Source: Metallyticus violacea (taxonomy: Eukaryota > Arthropoda > Insecta > Mantodea > Metallyticidae). From it: DNA of 64,000 nucleotides. This document shows, piece by piece, positions 1 through 12,800 of the stretch. A program made the translations under genes and the position numbers. Position 1 is the first letter of the stretch. Each line of letters opens with the position of its first letter. The DNA lies in NCBI GenBank assembly GCA_030762175.1, contig JAUJEO010000019.1:3416001-3480000 (forward strand). Direction: 5' to 3'. A model generated the notes under the pieces. The model did no database searches. It was not told the DNA's origin and was given only the letters and a program-made list of their open reading frames with translations.

Positions 1-268
1 GAAACTTGGAAAACATTTTTTTTCTTTTCGAGATTCTTTGCGAATAATATGCTTTACTGAGGCTATCAAACTAGTATAATGAAAGAGAACCAGTTATCTC
101 AAACAAGAACGGAAAAAAAGTGCTTTTAACGAAGTTTCCAAACTTCGAAAAAAAATTTTCTTCTTTTCGAGATTCTTTGCGCATAATATGCTTTTCTGGG
201 GCTATCAAACTAGTATAATGAAAGAGAACCAGTTATCTCAAATAAGAACGGAAAAAAAGTGATTCTAA

Positions 269-286
269 CGAAGTTTCCAAACTTCG
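269..286. other. 18-bp dyad symmetry repeated in many monomers
   Basis: CGAAGTTT and AAACTTCG are exact reverse complements separated by CC. The motif recurs in most monomers carrying the CTAACGAAG form. In the other common subfamily the left arm is CGACGTTT while the right arm stays AAACTTCG, so one pair is broken. Monomers with a changed right arm (AAACGTCG, for example near 4710 and 10820) keep an AAGTTT left arm, so I see no compensating change. The dyad is real in sequence; a structural role is only a possibility. Confidence 0.85.
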
Positions 287-309
287 AAAAAAAATTTTTT
301 TCTTTTCGA
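284..309. other. A-tract/T-tract block flanked by TCGAAAA and TTTTCGA
   Basis: Eight A then seven T (287-301) lie between inverted arms TCGAAAA (284-290) and TTTTCGA (303-309). The block is present in every monomer, but the numbers of A and T vary from copy to copy, and some copies have interruptions such as ATTTTTCTTC, ATTGTTTTC or ATTTTTCTAC. These interruptions are useful variant markers for the higher-order structure. Runs of A and T of this length are known to stiffen or bend DNA and disfavour nucleosomes; that this happens here is inference. Confidence 0.85.
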
Positions 310-319
310 GATTCTTTGC

Positions 320-330
320 GCATAATATGC
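320..330. other. 11-bp palindrome GCATAATATGC, once per monomer
   Basis: GCATA and TATGC are reverse complements around a single central A. It is among the better conserved parts of the monomer across the window. Recurrent broken forms are GCTTAATATGC, GCATAAAATGC, GCATAATATGA and GCATAATATAT, each tied to particular positions in the higher-order repeat. It could be a protein-binding half-site pair, but no known factor is assigned. Confidence 0.85.
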
Positions 331-3300
331 TTTACTGAGGCTATCAAACTAGTATAATGAAAGAGAACCAGTTATCTCAAATAAGAACGGAAAAAAAGTG
401 ATTCAAACGAAGTTTCCAAACTTCCAAAAAAATTTTTTTTCTTTTCGAGATTCTTTGCGCATAATATGATTTTCTGAGGCTATCAAACTAGTATAATGAA
501 AGAGAACCAGTTATCTCAAATAAGAACGGAAAAAAAGTGATTCTAAAGAAGTTTCCTAACTTCAAAAAAAAAATTTTTTTCTTTTCGAGATTCTTTGCGC
601 TTAATATGCTTTTCTGAGGCTATCAAACTAGTATAATGAAAGAGAACCAGTTATCTCAAATAAGAACGGAAAAAAAGTGATTCTAAAGAAGTTTCCAAAC
701 TTCGAAAATTTTTTTTTTTCTTTTCGAGATTCTTTGCGCATAATATGCTTTACTGAGGCTATCAAAGTAGTATAATGAAAGAGAACCAGTTATCTCAAAT
801 AAGAACGGAAAAAAGTGATTCAAACGACGTTTCCAAACTTCGAAAAAAATTTTTTTTCTTTTCGAGATTCTTTGCGCATAATATGCTTTACTGAGGCTAT
901 CAATCTAGTATAATGAAAGAGAACCAGTTATCTCAAATAAGAACGGAAAAAAAGTGATTCTAACGAAGTTTCCAAACTTCGAAAAAATTTTTTTTTCTTT
1001 TCAAGATTCTTTGCGCATAATATGCTTTACTGAGGCTATCAAACTAGTATAATGAAAGAGAACCATTTATCTCAAATAAGAACGGGAAAAAAGTGATTCT
1101 AACGAAGTTTCCAAACTTCGAAAAAAATTTTTTTTCTTTTCGAGATTCTTTGCGCATAATATGCTTTTCTGAGGCTATCAAACCAGTATAATGAAAGAGA
1201 ACCAGGTAGCTCAAATAAGAACGGAAAAAAGTGATTCTAACGAAGTTTCCAAACTTCAAAAAAAATTTTTTTTCTTTTCGAGATTCTTTGCGCATAAAAT
1301 GCTTCTCTGAGGCTATCAAACTAATATAATGAAAGAGAACCAGTTATCTCAAACAAGAACGGAAAAAAAGTGATTTAAACGAAGTTTCCAAACTTCGAAA
1401 AAAATTTTTTTTCTTTTCGAGATTCTTTGCGCATAATGTGCTTTTCTGAGGCTATCAAACTGTATAATGAAAGAGAACTAGTTATCTCAAATAAGAATGG
1501 AAAAAAGTGATTCTAACGAAGTTTCGAAACTTGGAAAACATTTTTTTTCTTTTCGAGATTCTTTGCGAATAATATGCTTTACTGAAGCTATCAAACTAGT
1601 ATAATGAAAGAGAACCAGTTATCTCAAATAAGAACGGAAAAAAAGTGATACAAACGAAGTTTCCAAACTTCAAAAAATTTTTTTTTTCTTTTCGAGATTC
1701 TTTGCGCATAATATGCTTTTCTGAGGCTATCAAACTAGTATAATGAAAGAGAACCAGTTATCTCAAACAAGAACGGAAAAAAAGTGATTTTAACGAAGTT
1801 TCCAAACTTCGAAAAAAAATTTTCTTCTTTTCGAGATTCTTTGCGCATAATATGCTTTTCTGGGGCTATCAAACTAGTATAATGAAAGAGAACCAGTTAT
1901 CTCAAATAAAAACGGAAAAAAAGTGATTCTAACGAAGTTTCCAAACTTCGAAAAAAAATTTTTTTCTTTTCGAGATTCTTTGCGCATTATATGCTTTACT
2001 GAGGCTATCAAACTAGTATAATGAAAGAGAACCAGTTATCTCAAATAAGAACGGAAAAAAGGTGATTCAAACGAAGTTTCCAAACTTCGAAAAAAAAATT
2101 TTTTCTTTTCGAGATTATTTGCGCATAATATGATTTTCTGAGGCTATCAAACTACTATAATGAAAGAGAACCAGTTATCTCAAATAAGAACGGAAAAAAG
2201 TGACCTAAACGACGTTTCCAAACTTCGAAAAAAATTTTTTTTCTTTTCGACATTCTTTGCGCATAATATGGATTACTGAGGCTATCAAACTAGTATAATG
2301 AAAGAGAACCAGTTATCTCAAATAAGAACGGAAAAAAAGTGATTCTAACGAAGTTTCCAAACTTCGAAAAAATTTTTTTTCTTTTCGAGATTCTTTGAGC
2401 ATAATATGCTTTTCTGAGGCTATCAAAGTAGTATAATGAAAGAGAACCAGTTATCTCAAATAAGAACGGAAAAAAAGTAATTCTAACGAAGTTTCCAAAC
2501 TTCGAAAAAAATTTTTTTTCTTTTCGAGATTCTTTGGGCATAAAATGCTTCTCTGAGGCTATCAAACTAGTATAATGAAAGAGAACCAGTTATCTCAAAT
2601 TAGAACGGAAAAAAAGTGATTCTCAGGAAGTTTCCAAACTTCGAAAAAAATTTTTTTTCATTTCGAGATTCTTTGCGCATAATATGCTTTTCTGAGGCTA
2701 TCAAACTAGTATAATGAAAGAGAACCAGTTATCTCAAATAAGAACGGAAAAAAAGTGATTCTAAAGAAGTTTCCTAACTTCAAAAAAAAAAATTTTTTCT
2801 TTTCGAGATTCTTTGCGCTTAATATGCTTTTCTGAGGCTATCAAACTAGTATAATGAAAGAGAACCAGTTATCTCAAATAAGAACGGAAAAAAAGTGATT
2901 CTAAAGAAGTTTCCAAACTTCGAAAATTTTTTTTTTTTCTTTTCGAGATTCTTTGCGCATAATATGCTTTACTGAGGCTATCAAAGTAGTATAATGAAAG
3001 AGAACCAGTTATCTGAATTAAGAACGGAAAAAAAGTGATTCTAACGAAGTTTCCAAACTTCGAAAAATTTTTTTTTTTCTTTTCGAGATTCTTTGCGCAT
3101 AATATGCTTTTCTGAGGCTATCAAACCAGTATAATGAAAGAGAACCAGTTAGCTCAAATAAGAACGGAAAAAAAGTGATTCTAACGAAGTTTCCAAACTT
3201 CAAAAAAAAATGTTTTTTCTTTTCGAGATTCTTTGCGCATAAAATGCTTCTCTGAGGCTATCAAACTAGTATAATGAAAGAGAACCAGTTATTTCAAACA

Positions 3301-6068
3301 AGAACGGAAAAAAAGTGATTTAAACGAAGTTTCCAAACTTCGAAAAAAATTTTTTTTCTTTTCGAGATTCTTAGCGCATAATATGCTTTTCTGAGGCTAT
3401 CAAACTGTATAATGAAAGAGAACTAGTTATCTCAAATAAGAACGGAAAAAAGTGATTCTAACGACGTTTCCAAACTTCGAAAAAATTTTTTTTCTTTTCG
3501 AGATTCTTTGCGCATAATATGCTTTTCTGAGGCTATCAAACTAGTATAATGAAAGAGAACCAGATATCTCAAATAAGAACGAAAAAAAGTGATTCAAACG
3601 AGGTTTCCAAACTACGAAAAATTTTTTTTTTCTTTTCGAGATTTTTTGCGCATAATATGCTTTACTGAGGCTATCAAACTAGTATAATGTAAGAGAACCA
3701 GTTATCTCAAATAAGAACGGAAAAAAAGTGATTCTAACGAAGTTTCCAAACTTCGAAAAAATTTTTTCTTCTTTTCGAGATTCTTTGCGCATAATATGCT
3801 TCTCTGAGGCTATCAAACTAGTATAATGAAAGAGAACAAGTTATCTCAAACAAGAACGGAAAAAAAGTGATTCTAACGAAGTTTCCAAACTTCGAAAAAA
3901 ATTTTTTTTCTTTTCGAGATTCTTAGCGCATAATATGCTTTTCTGAGGCTATCAAACTGTATAATGAAAGAGAACTAGTTATCTCAAATAAGAACGGAAA
4001 AAAGTGATTCTATCGACGTTTCCAAACTTCGAAAAAAATTTTTTTTCTTTTCGAGATTCTTTGCGCATAATATGCTTCTCTGAGGCTATCAAACTAGTAT
4101 AATGAAAGAGAACCAGTTATCTCAAACAAGAACGGAAAAAAAGTGATTCTAACGAAGTTTCCAAACTTCGAAAAAAATTTTTCTTCTTTTCGAGATTCTT
4201 TGCGCATAATATGCTTCTCTGAGGCTATCAAACTAGTATAATGAAAGAGAACAAGTTATCTGAAACAAGAACGGAAAAAAAGTGATTCTAACGAAGTTTC
4301 CAAACTTCGAAAAAAATTTTTTTTCTTTTCGAGATTCTTTGCGCATAATATGCTTTTCTGAGGCTATCAAACTCGTATAATGAAAGAGAACCAGTTATCT
4401 CAAATAAGAACGGAAAAAAGTGATTCAAACGACGTTTCCAAACTTCGAAAAAAATTTTTTTTCTTTTCGAGATTCTTTGCGCATAATATATTTTACTGAG
4501 GCTATCAAACTAGTATAATGAAAGAGAACCAGTTATCTCAAATAAGAACGGAAAAAAGTGATACAAACGAAGTTTCCAAACTTCAAAAAAAATTTTTTTT
4601 CTTTTCGACATTCTTTGCGCATAATATGCTTTTCTGAGGCTATCAAACTAGTATAATGAAAGAGAACCAGTTATCTCAAACAAGAACGGAAAAAAAGTGA
4701 TTTTAAAGAAGTTTACAAACGTCGAAAAAAAATTTTCTTCTTTTCGAGATTCTTTGCGCATAATATGCTTTTCTGGGGCTATCAAACTAGTATAATGAAA
4801 GAGAACCAGTTATCTCAAATAAGAACGGAAAAAAAAGTGATTCTAACGAAGATTCCAAACTTCGAAAAAAAATTTCTTTCTTTTCGAGATTCTTTGCGCA
4901 TAATATGCTTTACTGAGGCTATCAAACTAGTATAATGAAAGAGAACCAGTTATCTCAAATAAGAACAGAAAAAAAGTGATTCAAACGAAGTTTCCAAACT
5001 TCGAAAAAAAATTGTTTTCTTTTCGAGATTCTTTGCGCATAATATGATTTTCTGAGGCTATGAAACTACTATAATGAAAGAGAACCAGTTATCTCAAATA
5101 AGAACGGAAAAAAGTGACACAAACGACGTTTCCAAACTTCGAAAAAAAATTTTTTTCTTTTCGAGATTCTTTGCGCATAATATGCTTTACTGAGGCTATC
5201 AAACTAGTATAATGAAAGAGAACCAGTTATCTCAAATAAGAACGGAAAAAAAGTGATTCTAACGAAGTTTCCAAACTTCGAAAAAATTTTTTTTCTTTTC
5301 GAGATTCTTTGCGCATAATATGCTTTTCTGAGGCTATCAAACTAGTATAATGAAAGAGAACCAGTTATCTCAAATAAGAACGAAAAAAAAGTGATTCTAA
5401 AGAAGTTTCCTAACATCAAAAAAAAAAAATTTTTCTTTTCGAGATTCTTTGCGCTTAATATGCTTTTCTGAGGCTATCAAACTAGTATAATGAAAGAGAA
5501 CCAGTTATCTCAAATAAGAACGGAAAAAAAGTGATTCTAACGAAGTTTCCAAACTTCGAAAAAAAATTTTTTTCTTTTCGAGATTCTTTGCGCATAATAT
5601 GCTTTTCTGAGGCTATCAAACCAGTATAATGAAAGAGAACCAGTTAGCTCAAATAAGAACGGAAAAAAGTGATTCTAACGAAGTTTCCAAACTTCAAAAA
5701 AAATTTTTTTTCTTTTCGAGATTCTTTGCGCATAAAATGCTTCTCTGAGGCTATCAAACTAGTATAATGAAAGAGAACCGGTTATCTCAAACCAGAACGG
5801 AAAAAAAGTGATTTAAACGAAGTTTCCAAACTTCGAAAAAAATTTTTCTACTTTTCGAGATTCTTTGCGCATAATATGATTATCTGAGGCTATCAAACTA
5901 GTATAATGAAAGAGAACCAGTTATCTCAAATAAGAACGGAAAAAATTGATTCAAACGACGTTTCCAAACTTCGAAAAAAATTTTTTTTCTTTTCGAGATT
6001 CTTTGCGCATAATATATTTTACTGAGGCTATCAAACTAGTATAATGAAAGAGAACCAGTTATCTCAAA

Positions 6069-6803
6069 CAAGAACGGAAAAAAAGTGATTCTAACGAGGT
6101 TTCCAAACTTCGAAAAAAATTTTTTTTCTTTTCGAGATTCTTAGCGCATAATATGCTTTACTGAGGCTATCAAACTAGTATAATGAAAGAGAACCAGTTA
6201 TCTCAAATAAGAACGGAAAAAAAGTGATTCTAACGAAGTTTCCAAACTTCGAAAAAATTTTTTCTTCTTTTCGAGATTCTTTGCGCATAATATGCTTCTC
6301 TGAGGCTATCAAACTAGTATAATGAAAGAGAACAAGTTATCTCAAACAAGAACGGAAAAAAAGTGATTCTAACGAGGTTTCCAAACTTCGAAAAAAATTT
6401 TTTTTCTTTTCGAGATTCTTAGCGCATAATATGCTTTTCTGAGGCTATCAAACTGTATAATGAAAGAGAACTAGTTATCTCAAATAAGAACGGAAAAAAG
6501 TGATTCTAACGACGTTTCCAAACTTCGAAAAAAAATTTTTTTCTTTTCGAGATTCTTTGCGCATAATATGCTTCTCTGAGGCTATCAAACTAGTATAATG
6601 AAAGAGAACCAGTTATCTCAAACAAGAACGGAAAAAAAGTGATTCTAACGAAGTTTCCAAACTTCGAAAAAAATTTTTCTTCTTTTCGAGATTCTTTGCG
6701 CATAATATGCTTCTCTGAGGCTATCAAACTAGTATAATGAAAGAGAACAAGTTATCTCAAACAAGAACGGAAAAAAAGTGATTCTAACGAAGTTTCCAAA
6801 CTT
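6069..6803. repeat. Mosaic joining segment between two higher-order blocks
   Basis: From about 6145 to 6803 this stretch matches 9058-9716 at an offset of 2913 (21 monomers), including the ATTTTTTCTTC interruption and the CTGTATAATG monomer. The small leading part (6069-6144), with CTAACGAGGTTTCC and TTCTTAGCGC, matches a monomer exactly 278 bp (two monomers) further on. At 6804 the sequence jumps to the TTGGAAAAC monomer that opens the 6788-bp unit. I read it as the scar of at least two exchange events that brought the left block next to the duplicated units. Confidence 0.75.
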
Positions 6804-9800
6804 GGAAAACATTTTTTTTCTTTTCGAGATTCTTTGCGAATAATATGCTTTACTGAGGCTATCAAACTAGTATAATGAAAGAGAACCAGTTATCTCAAAT
6901 AAGAACGGAAAAAAAGTGATACAAACGAAGTTTCCAAACTTCAAAAAAATTATTTTTTTTTTTCGAGATTCTTTGCGCATAATATGCTTTTCTGAGGCTA
7001 TCAAACTAGTATAATGAAAGAGAACCAGTTATCTCAAACAAGAACGGAAAAAAAATGATTTTAAAGAAGTTTCCAAACTTCGAAAAAAAATTTTCTTCGT
7101 TTCGAGATTCTTTGCGCATAATATGCTTTTCTGGGGCTATCAAACTAGTATAATGAAAGAGAACCAGTTATCTCAAATAAGATCGGAAAAAAAGTGATTC
7201 TAACGATGTTTCCAAACTTCGAAAAAAAATTTTTTTCTTTTCGAGATTCTTTGCGCATAATATGCTTTACTGAGGCTATCAAACTAGTATAATGAAAGAG
7301 AACGAGTTATCTCAAATAAGAACGGAAAAAAAGTGATTCAAACGAAGTTTCCAAACTTCGAAAAAAAATTTTTTTCTTTTCGAGATTCTTTGCGCATAAT
7401 ATGATTTTCTGAGGCTATCAAACTACTATAATGAAAGAGAACCAGTTATCTCAAATAAGAACGGAAAAAAGTGACCTAAACGACGTTTCCAAACTTCGAA
7501 AAAATTTTTTTTCTTTTCGACATTCTTTGCGCATAATATGGTTTACTGAGGCTATCAAACTAGTATAATGAAAGAGAACCAGTTATCTCAAATAAGAACG
7601 GAAAAAAAGTGATTCTAACGAAGTTTCCAAACTTCGAAAAAAATTTTTTTCTTTTCGAGATTCTTTGAGCATAATATGCTTTTCTGAGGCTATCAAAGTA
7701 GTATAATGAAAGAGAACCAGTTATCTCAAATAAGAACGGAAAAAAAGTGATTCTAACGAAGTTTCCAAACTTCGAAAAAAATTTTTTTTCTTTTCGAGAT
7801 TCTTTATGCATAAAATGCTTCTCTGAGGCTATCAAACTAGTATAATGAAAGAGAACCAGTTATCTCAAATTAGAACGGAAAAAAAGTGATTCTCAGGAAG
7901 TTTCGAAACTTCGAAAAAAATTTTTTTTCATTTCGAGATTCTTTGCGCATAATATGCTTTTCTGAGGCTATCAAACTAGTATAATGAAAGAGAACCAGTT
8001 ATCTCAAATAAGAACGGAAAAAAAGTGATTCTAAAGAAGTTTCCTAACTTCAAAAAAAAAAATTTTTTCTTTTCGAGATTCTTTGCGCTTAATATGCTTT
8101 TCTGAGGCTATCAAACTAGTATAATGAAAGAGAACCAGTTATCTCAAATAAGAACGGAAAAAAAGTGATTCTAAAGAAGTTTCCAAACTTCGAAAATTTT
8201 TTTTTTTCTTTTCGAGATTCTTTGCGCATAATATGCTTTACTGAGGCTATCAAAGTAGTATAATGAAAGAGAACCAGTTATCTGAATTAAGACCGGAAAA
8301 AAAGTGATTCTAACGAAGTTTCCAAACTTCGAAAAACTTTTTTTTCTTTTCGAGATTCTTTGCGCATAATATGCTTTAATGAGGCTATCAAACTAGTACA
8401 ATGAAAGAGAACCATTTATCTCAAATAATAACGGAAAAAAAGTGATTCAAACGAAGTTTCCAAACTTCGAAAAAAAATTTTTTTCTTTTCGAGATTCTTT
8501 GCGCATAATATGCTCTTCTGAGGCTATCAAATTAGTATAATGAAAGAGAACCAGTTATCTCAAATAAGAACGGAAAAAAAGTGATTCTAACGAAGTTTCC
8601 AAACTTCGAAAAAAATTTTTTTTCTTTTCGAGATTCTTTGCGCATAATATGCTTTTCTGAGGCTATCAAACCAGTATAATGAAAGAGAACTAGTTAGCTC
8701 AAATAAGAACGGAAAAAAAGTGATTCTAAAGAAGTTTCCAAACTTCAAAAAAAAATTTTTTTTCTTTTCGAGATTCTTTGCGCATAAAATGCTTCTCTGA
8801 GGCTATCAAACTAGTATAATGAAAGAGAACCAGTTATCTCAAACAAGAACGGAAAAAAAGTGATTTAAACGAAGTTTCCAAACTTCGAAAAAAATTTTTC
8901 TTCTTTTCGAGATTCTTTGCGCATAATATGCTTTTCTGAGGCTATCAAACTAGTATAATGAAAGAGAACCAGATATCTCAAATAAGAACGGAAAAAAGTG
9001 ATTCAAACGACGTTTCCAAACTACGAAAAATTTTTTTTTTCTTTTCGAGATTTTTTGCGCATAATATGCTTTACTGAGGCTATCAAACTAGTATAATGAA
9101 AGAGAACCAGTTATCTCAAATAAGAACGGAAAAAAAGTGATTCTAACGAAGTTTCCAAACTTCGAAAAAATTTTTTCTTCTTTTCGAGATTCTTTGCGCA
9201 TAATATGCTTCTCTGAGGCTATCAAACTAGTATAATGAAAGAGAACAAGTTATCTCAAACAAGAACGGAAAAAAAGTGATTCTAACGAAGTTTCCAAACT
9301 TCGAAAAAAATTTTTTTTCTTTTCGAGATTCTTAGCGCATAATATGCTTTTCTGAGGCTATCAAACTGTATAATGAAAGAGAACTAGTTATCTCAAATAA
9401 GAACGGAAAAAAGTGATTCTAACGACGTTTCCAAACTTCGAAAAAAAATTTTTTTCTTTTCGAGATTCTTTGCGCATAATATGCTTCTCTGAGGCTATCA
9501 AACTAGTATAATGAAAGAGAACCAGTTATCTCAAACAAGAACGGAAAAAAAGTGATTCTAACGAAGTTTCCAAACTTCGAAAAAAATTTTTCTTCTTTTC
9601 GAGATTCTTTGCGCATAATATGCTTCTCTGAGGCTATCAAACTAGTATAATGAAAGAGAACAAGTTATCTCAAACAAGAACGGAAAAAAAGTGATTCTAA
9701 CGAAGTTTCCAAACTTCGAAAAAATTTTTTTTCTTTTCGAGATTCTTTGCGCATAATATGCTTTTCTGAGGCTATCAAACTAGTATAATGAAAGAGAACC

Positions 9801-12800
9801 AGTTATCTCAAATAAGAACGGAAAAAAGTGATTCAAACGACGTTTCCAAACTTCGAAAAAAATTTTTTTTCTTTTCGAGATTCTTTGCGCATAATATATT
9901 TTACTGAGGCTATCAAACTAGTATAATGAAAGAGAACCAGTTATCTCAAATAAGAACGGAAAAAAAGTGATACAAACGAAGTTTCCAAACTTCAAAAAAA
10001 ATTTTTTTTCTTTTCGACATTCTTTGCGCATAATATGCTTTTCTGAGGCTATCAAACTAGTATAATGAAAGAGAACCAGTTATCTCAAATAAGAACGGAA
10101 AAAAAGTGATTCAAACGAAGTTTCCAAACTTCGAAAAAAAATTGTTTTCTTTTCGAGATTCTTTGCGCATAATATGATTTTCTGAGGCTTTCAAACTACT
10201 ATAATGAAAGAGAACCAGTTATCTCAAATAAGAACGGAAAAAAATGACACAAACGACGTTTCCAAACTTCGAAAAAATTTTTTTTTCTTTTCGAGATTCT
10301 TTGCGCATAATATGCTTTACTGAGGCTATCAAACTAGTATAATGAAAGAGAACCAGTTATCTCAAATAAGAACGGAAAAAAAGTGATTCAAACGAAGTTT
10401 CCAAACTTCGAAAAAAAATTGTTTTCTTTTCGAGATTCTTTGCGCATAATATGATTTTCTGAGGCTTTCAAACTACTATAATGAAAGAGAACCAGTTATC
10501 TCAAATAAGAACGGAAAAAAGTGACACAAACGACGTTTCCAAACTTCGAAAAAAATTTTTTTTCTTTTCGAGATTCTTTGCGCATAATATGCTTTACTGA
10601 GGCTAACAAACTAGTATAATGAAAGAGAACCAGTTATCTCAAATAAGAACGGAAAAAAAGTGATTCTAACGAAGTTTCCAAACTTCGAAAAAATTTTTTT
10701 TCTTTTCGAGATTCTTTGCGCATAATATGCTTTTCTGAGGCTATCAAAGTAGTATAATGAAAGAGAACCAGTTATCTCAAATAAGAACGGAAAAAAGTGA
10801 TTCTAACGAAGTTTCCAAACGTCGAAAAAAATTTTTTTTCTTTTCGAGATTCTGTGCGCATAATATGCTGTACTGATGCTATCAAACTAGTATAATGAAA
10901 GAGAACCAGGTATCTCAAATTAGAACGGAAAAAAGTGATTTAAACGACGTTTCCAAACTTCGAAAAAAATTTTTTTCTTTTCGAGATTCTTTGCGCATAA
11001 TATGCTTTACTGAGGCTATCAAACTAGTATAATGAAAGAGAACCAGTTATCTCAAATAAGAACGGAAAACAGTGATTCAAACGACGTTTCCAAACTTCGA
11101 AAAAAATTTTGTTTCTTTTCGAGATTCTTTGCGCATAATATGCTTTACTGAGGCTATCATACTAGTATAATGAAAGAGAACCAGTTATCTCAAATAAGAA
11201 CGGAAAAAATGTGATTGAAACGACGTTTCCAAACTTCGAAAAAAAATTTTTTTCTTTTCGAGATTCTTTGCGCATAATATGCTTTACTGAGGCTATCAAA
11301 CTAGTATAATGAAAGAGAACCACTTATCTCAAATAAGAACGGAAAAAAGTGATTCAAACGACGTTTCCAAACTTCGAAAAAAATTTTTTTTCTTTTCGAG
11401 ATTCTTTGCGCATAATATGCTTTACTGAGGCTATCAAACCAGTATAATGAAAGAGAACCAGTTATCTCAAATAAGAACGGAAAAAAGTGATTGAAACGAC
11501 GTTTCCAAACTTCGAAAAAAATTTTTTTTCTTTTCGAGATTCTTTGCGCATAATATGCTTTACTGAGGCTATCAAATTAGTATAATGAAAGAGAACCAGT
11601 TATCTCAAATAAGAACGGAAAAAAAGTGATTCTAACGAAGTTTCCAAACTTCGAAAAAATTTTTTTTTCTTTTCGAGATTCTTTGCGCATAATATGCTTT
11701 ACTGAGGCTATCAAACTAGTATAATGAAAGAGAACCAGTTGTCTCAAATAAGAACGGAAAAAAAGTGATTCTAACGAAGTTTCCAAACTTCGAAAAAAAT
11801 TTTTTTTCTTTTCGAGATTCTTTGCGCATAATATGCTTTACTGAGGCTATCAAACTAGCATAATGAAAGAGAACCAGTTATCTCAAATAAGAACGGAAAA
11901 AAAGTGATTCTAACGAAGTTTACAAACTTCGAAAAAAATTTTTTTCTTTTCGAGATTCTTTGCGCATAATATGCTTTTCTGAGGCTATCAAACCAGTATA
12001 ATGAAAGAGAACCAGGTAGCTCAATAAGAACGGAAAAAAAGTGATTCTAACGAAGTTTCCAAACTTCAAAAAAAATTTTTTTTCTTTTCGAGATTCTTTG
12101 CGCATAAAATGCTTCTCTGAGGCTATCAAACTAGTATAATGAAAGAGAACCAGTTATCTCAAACAAGAACGGAAAAAAAGTGATTTAAACGAAATTTCCA
12201 AACTTCGAAAAAAATTTTTCTTCTTTTCGAGATTCTTTGCGCATAATATGCTTTTCTGAGGCTATCAAACAGTATAATGAAAGAGAACTAGTTATCTCAA
12301 ATAAGAATGGAAAAAAGTGATTCTAACGAAGTTTCGAAACTTGGAAAACATTTTTTTTCTTTTCGAGATTCTTTGCGAATAATATGCTTTACTGAGGCTA
12401 TCAAACTAGTATAATGAAAGAGAACCAGTTATCTCAAACAAGAACGGAAAAAAAGTGCTTTTAACGAAGTTTCCAAACTTCGAAAAAAAATTTTCTTCTT
12501 TTCGAGATTCTTTGCGCATAATATGCTTTTCTGGGGCTATCAAACTAGTATAATGAAAGAGAACCAGTTATCTCAAATAAGAACGGAAAAAAAGTGATTC
12601 TAACGAAGTTTCCAAACTTCGAAAAAAAATTTTTTTCTTTTCGAGATTCTTTGCGCATAATATGCTTTACTGAGGCTATCAAACTAGTATAATGAAAGAG
12701 AACCAGTTATCTCAAATAAGAACGGAAAAAAAGTGATTCAAACGAAGTTTCCAAACTTCCAAAAAAATTTTTTTTCTTTTCGAGATTCTTTGCGCATAAT

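Larger units (their letters stand above)
270..408. repeat. Reference monomer of the satellite (139 bp)
   Basis: This copy is close to the common form and serves as a reference. The start point is arbitrary, set at GAAGTTTCC. In order it holds a short dyad, a run of eight A then seven T, CTTTTCGAGATTC, the palindrome GCATAATATGC, TTTACTGAGGCTATC, AAACTAGTATAATG, AAAGAGAACCAGTTATCTC, AAATAAGAACGG, seven A and GTGATTCAAAC. Counting bases gives 42 G+C of 139 (30%). It contains five CpG sites. Because 139 is 3 x 46 + 1, the reading frame rotates by one at every monomer, which is not what a coding repeat would show. It also carries ACTAGT (348-353) and TTCGAA (283-288), six-base sites present in most copies. 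Confidence 0.95.
1..6068. repeat. Left block, near-identical to 19124-25190
   Basis: Base 1 (GAAACTTGGAAAACAT) matches base 19124 and the match runs to 6068 against 25190, at an offset of 19123 falling to 19122 after a 1-bp indel between about 2290 and 4381. Only scattered differences were seen, such as A1586 against G20709 and G2537 against C21660. At 6069 the copies part: CAAGAACGG with CTAACGAGG here, TAAGAACGG with ATACAAACG there. The first 1256 bases also match 12336-13591. The left edge is set by the window, so the true block is longer. Confidence 0.9.

Noticed and set aside
75..81. TATAAT followed by ATG in nearly every monomer, resembling a bacterial -10 box or a start region
   Set aside because: It is a constant part of the satellite, with no matching -35 spacing or downstream gene, and the context is eukaryotic heterochromatin.
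281..300. Possible CENP-B box around CTTCGAAAA
   Set aside because: The core TTCG is present but the required CGGG half is absent, and no position in the monomer fits the known CENP-B box pattern on either strand.
287..302. Rho-independent or Pol III terminator at the T run after the 18-bp dyad
   Set aside because: Dyad plus A-run plus T-run looks terminator-like, but an A-run separates the dyad from the T-run and no transcription unit is visible. It is a structural feature of the satellite only.
131..408. CRISPR-like array of repeats and spacers
   Set aside because: The whole 139-bp period is conserved; there are no unique spacers between short repeats.
1044..1319. Open reading frames of 60-92 codons on both strands, such as the minus-strand frame at 1044-1319 and its many relatives
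   Set aside because: They are the satellite read in rotating frames: 139 is not a multiple of three, the same peptide segments appear in different order, and the frames end at ordinary monomer variants. No domain or independent codon signal is present.
4700..4730. Compensatory change in the dyad, AAACGTCG pairing with CGACGTTT
   Set aside because: In these monomers the left arm is AAGTTT, not CGACGTTT, so the change does not restore pairing. This also argues against strong selection on a hairpin.
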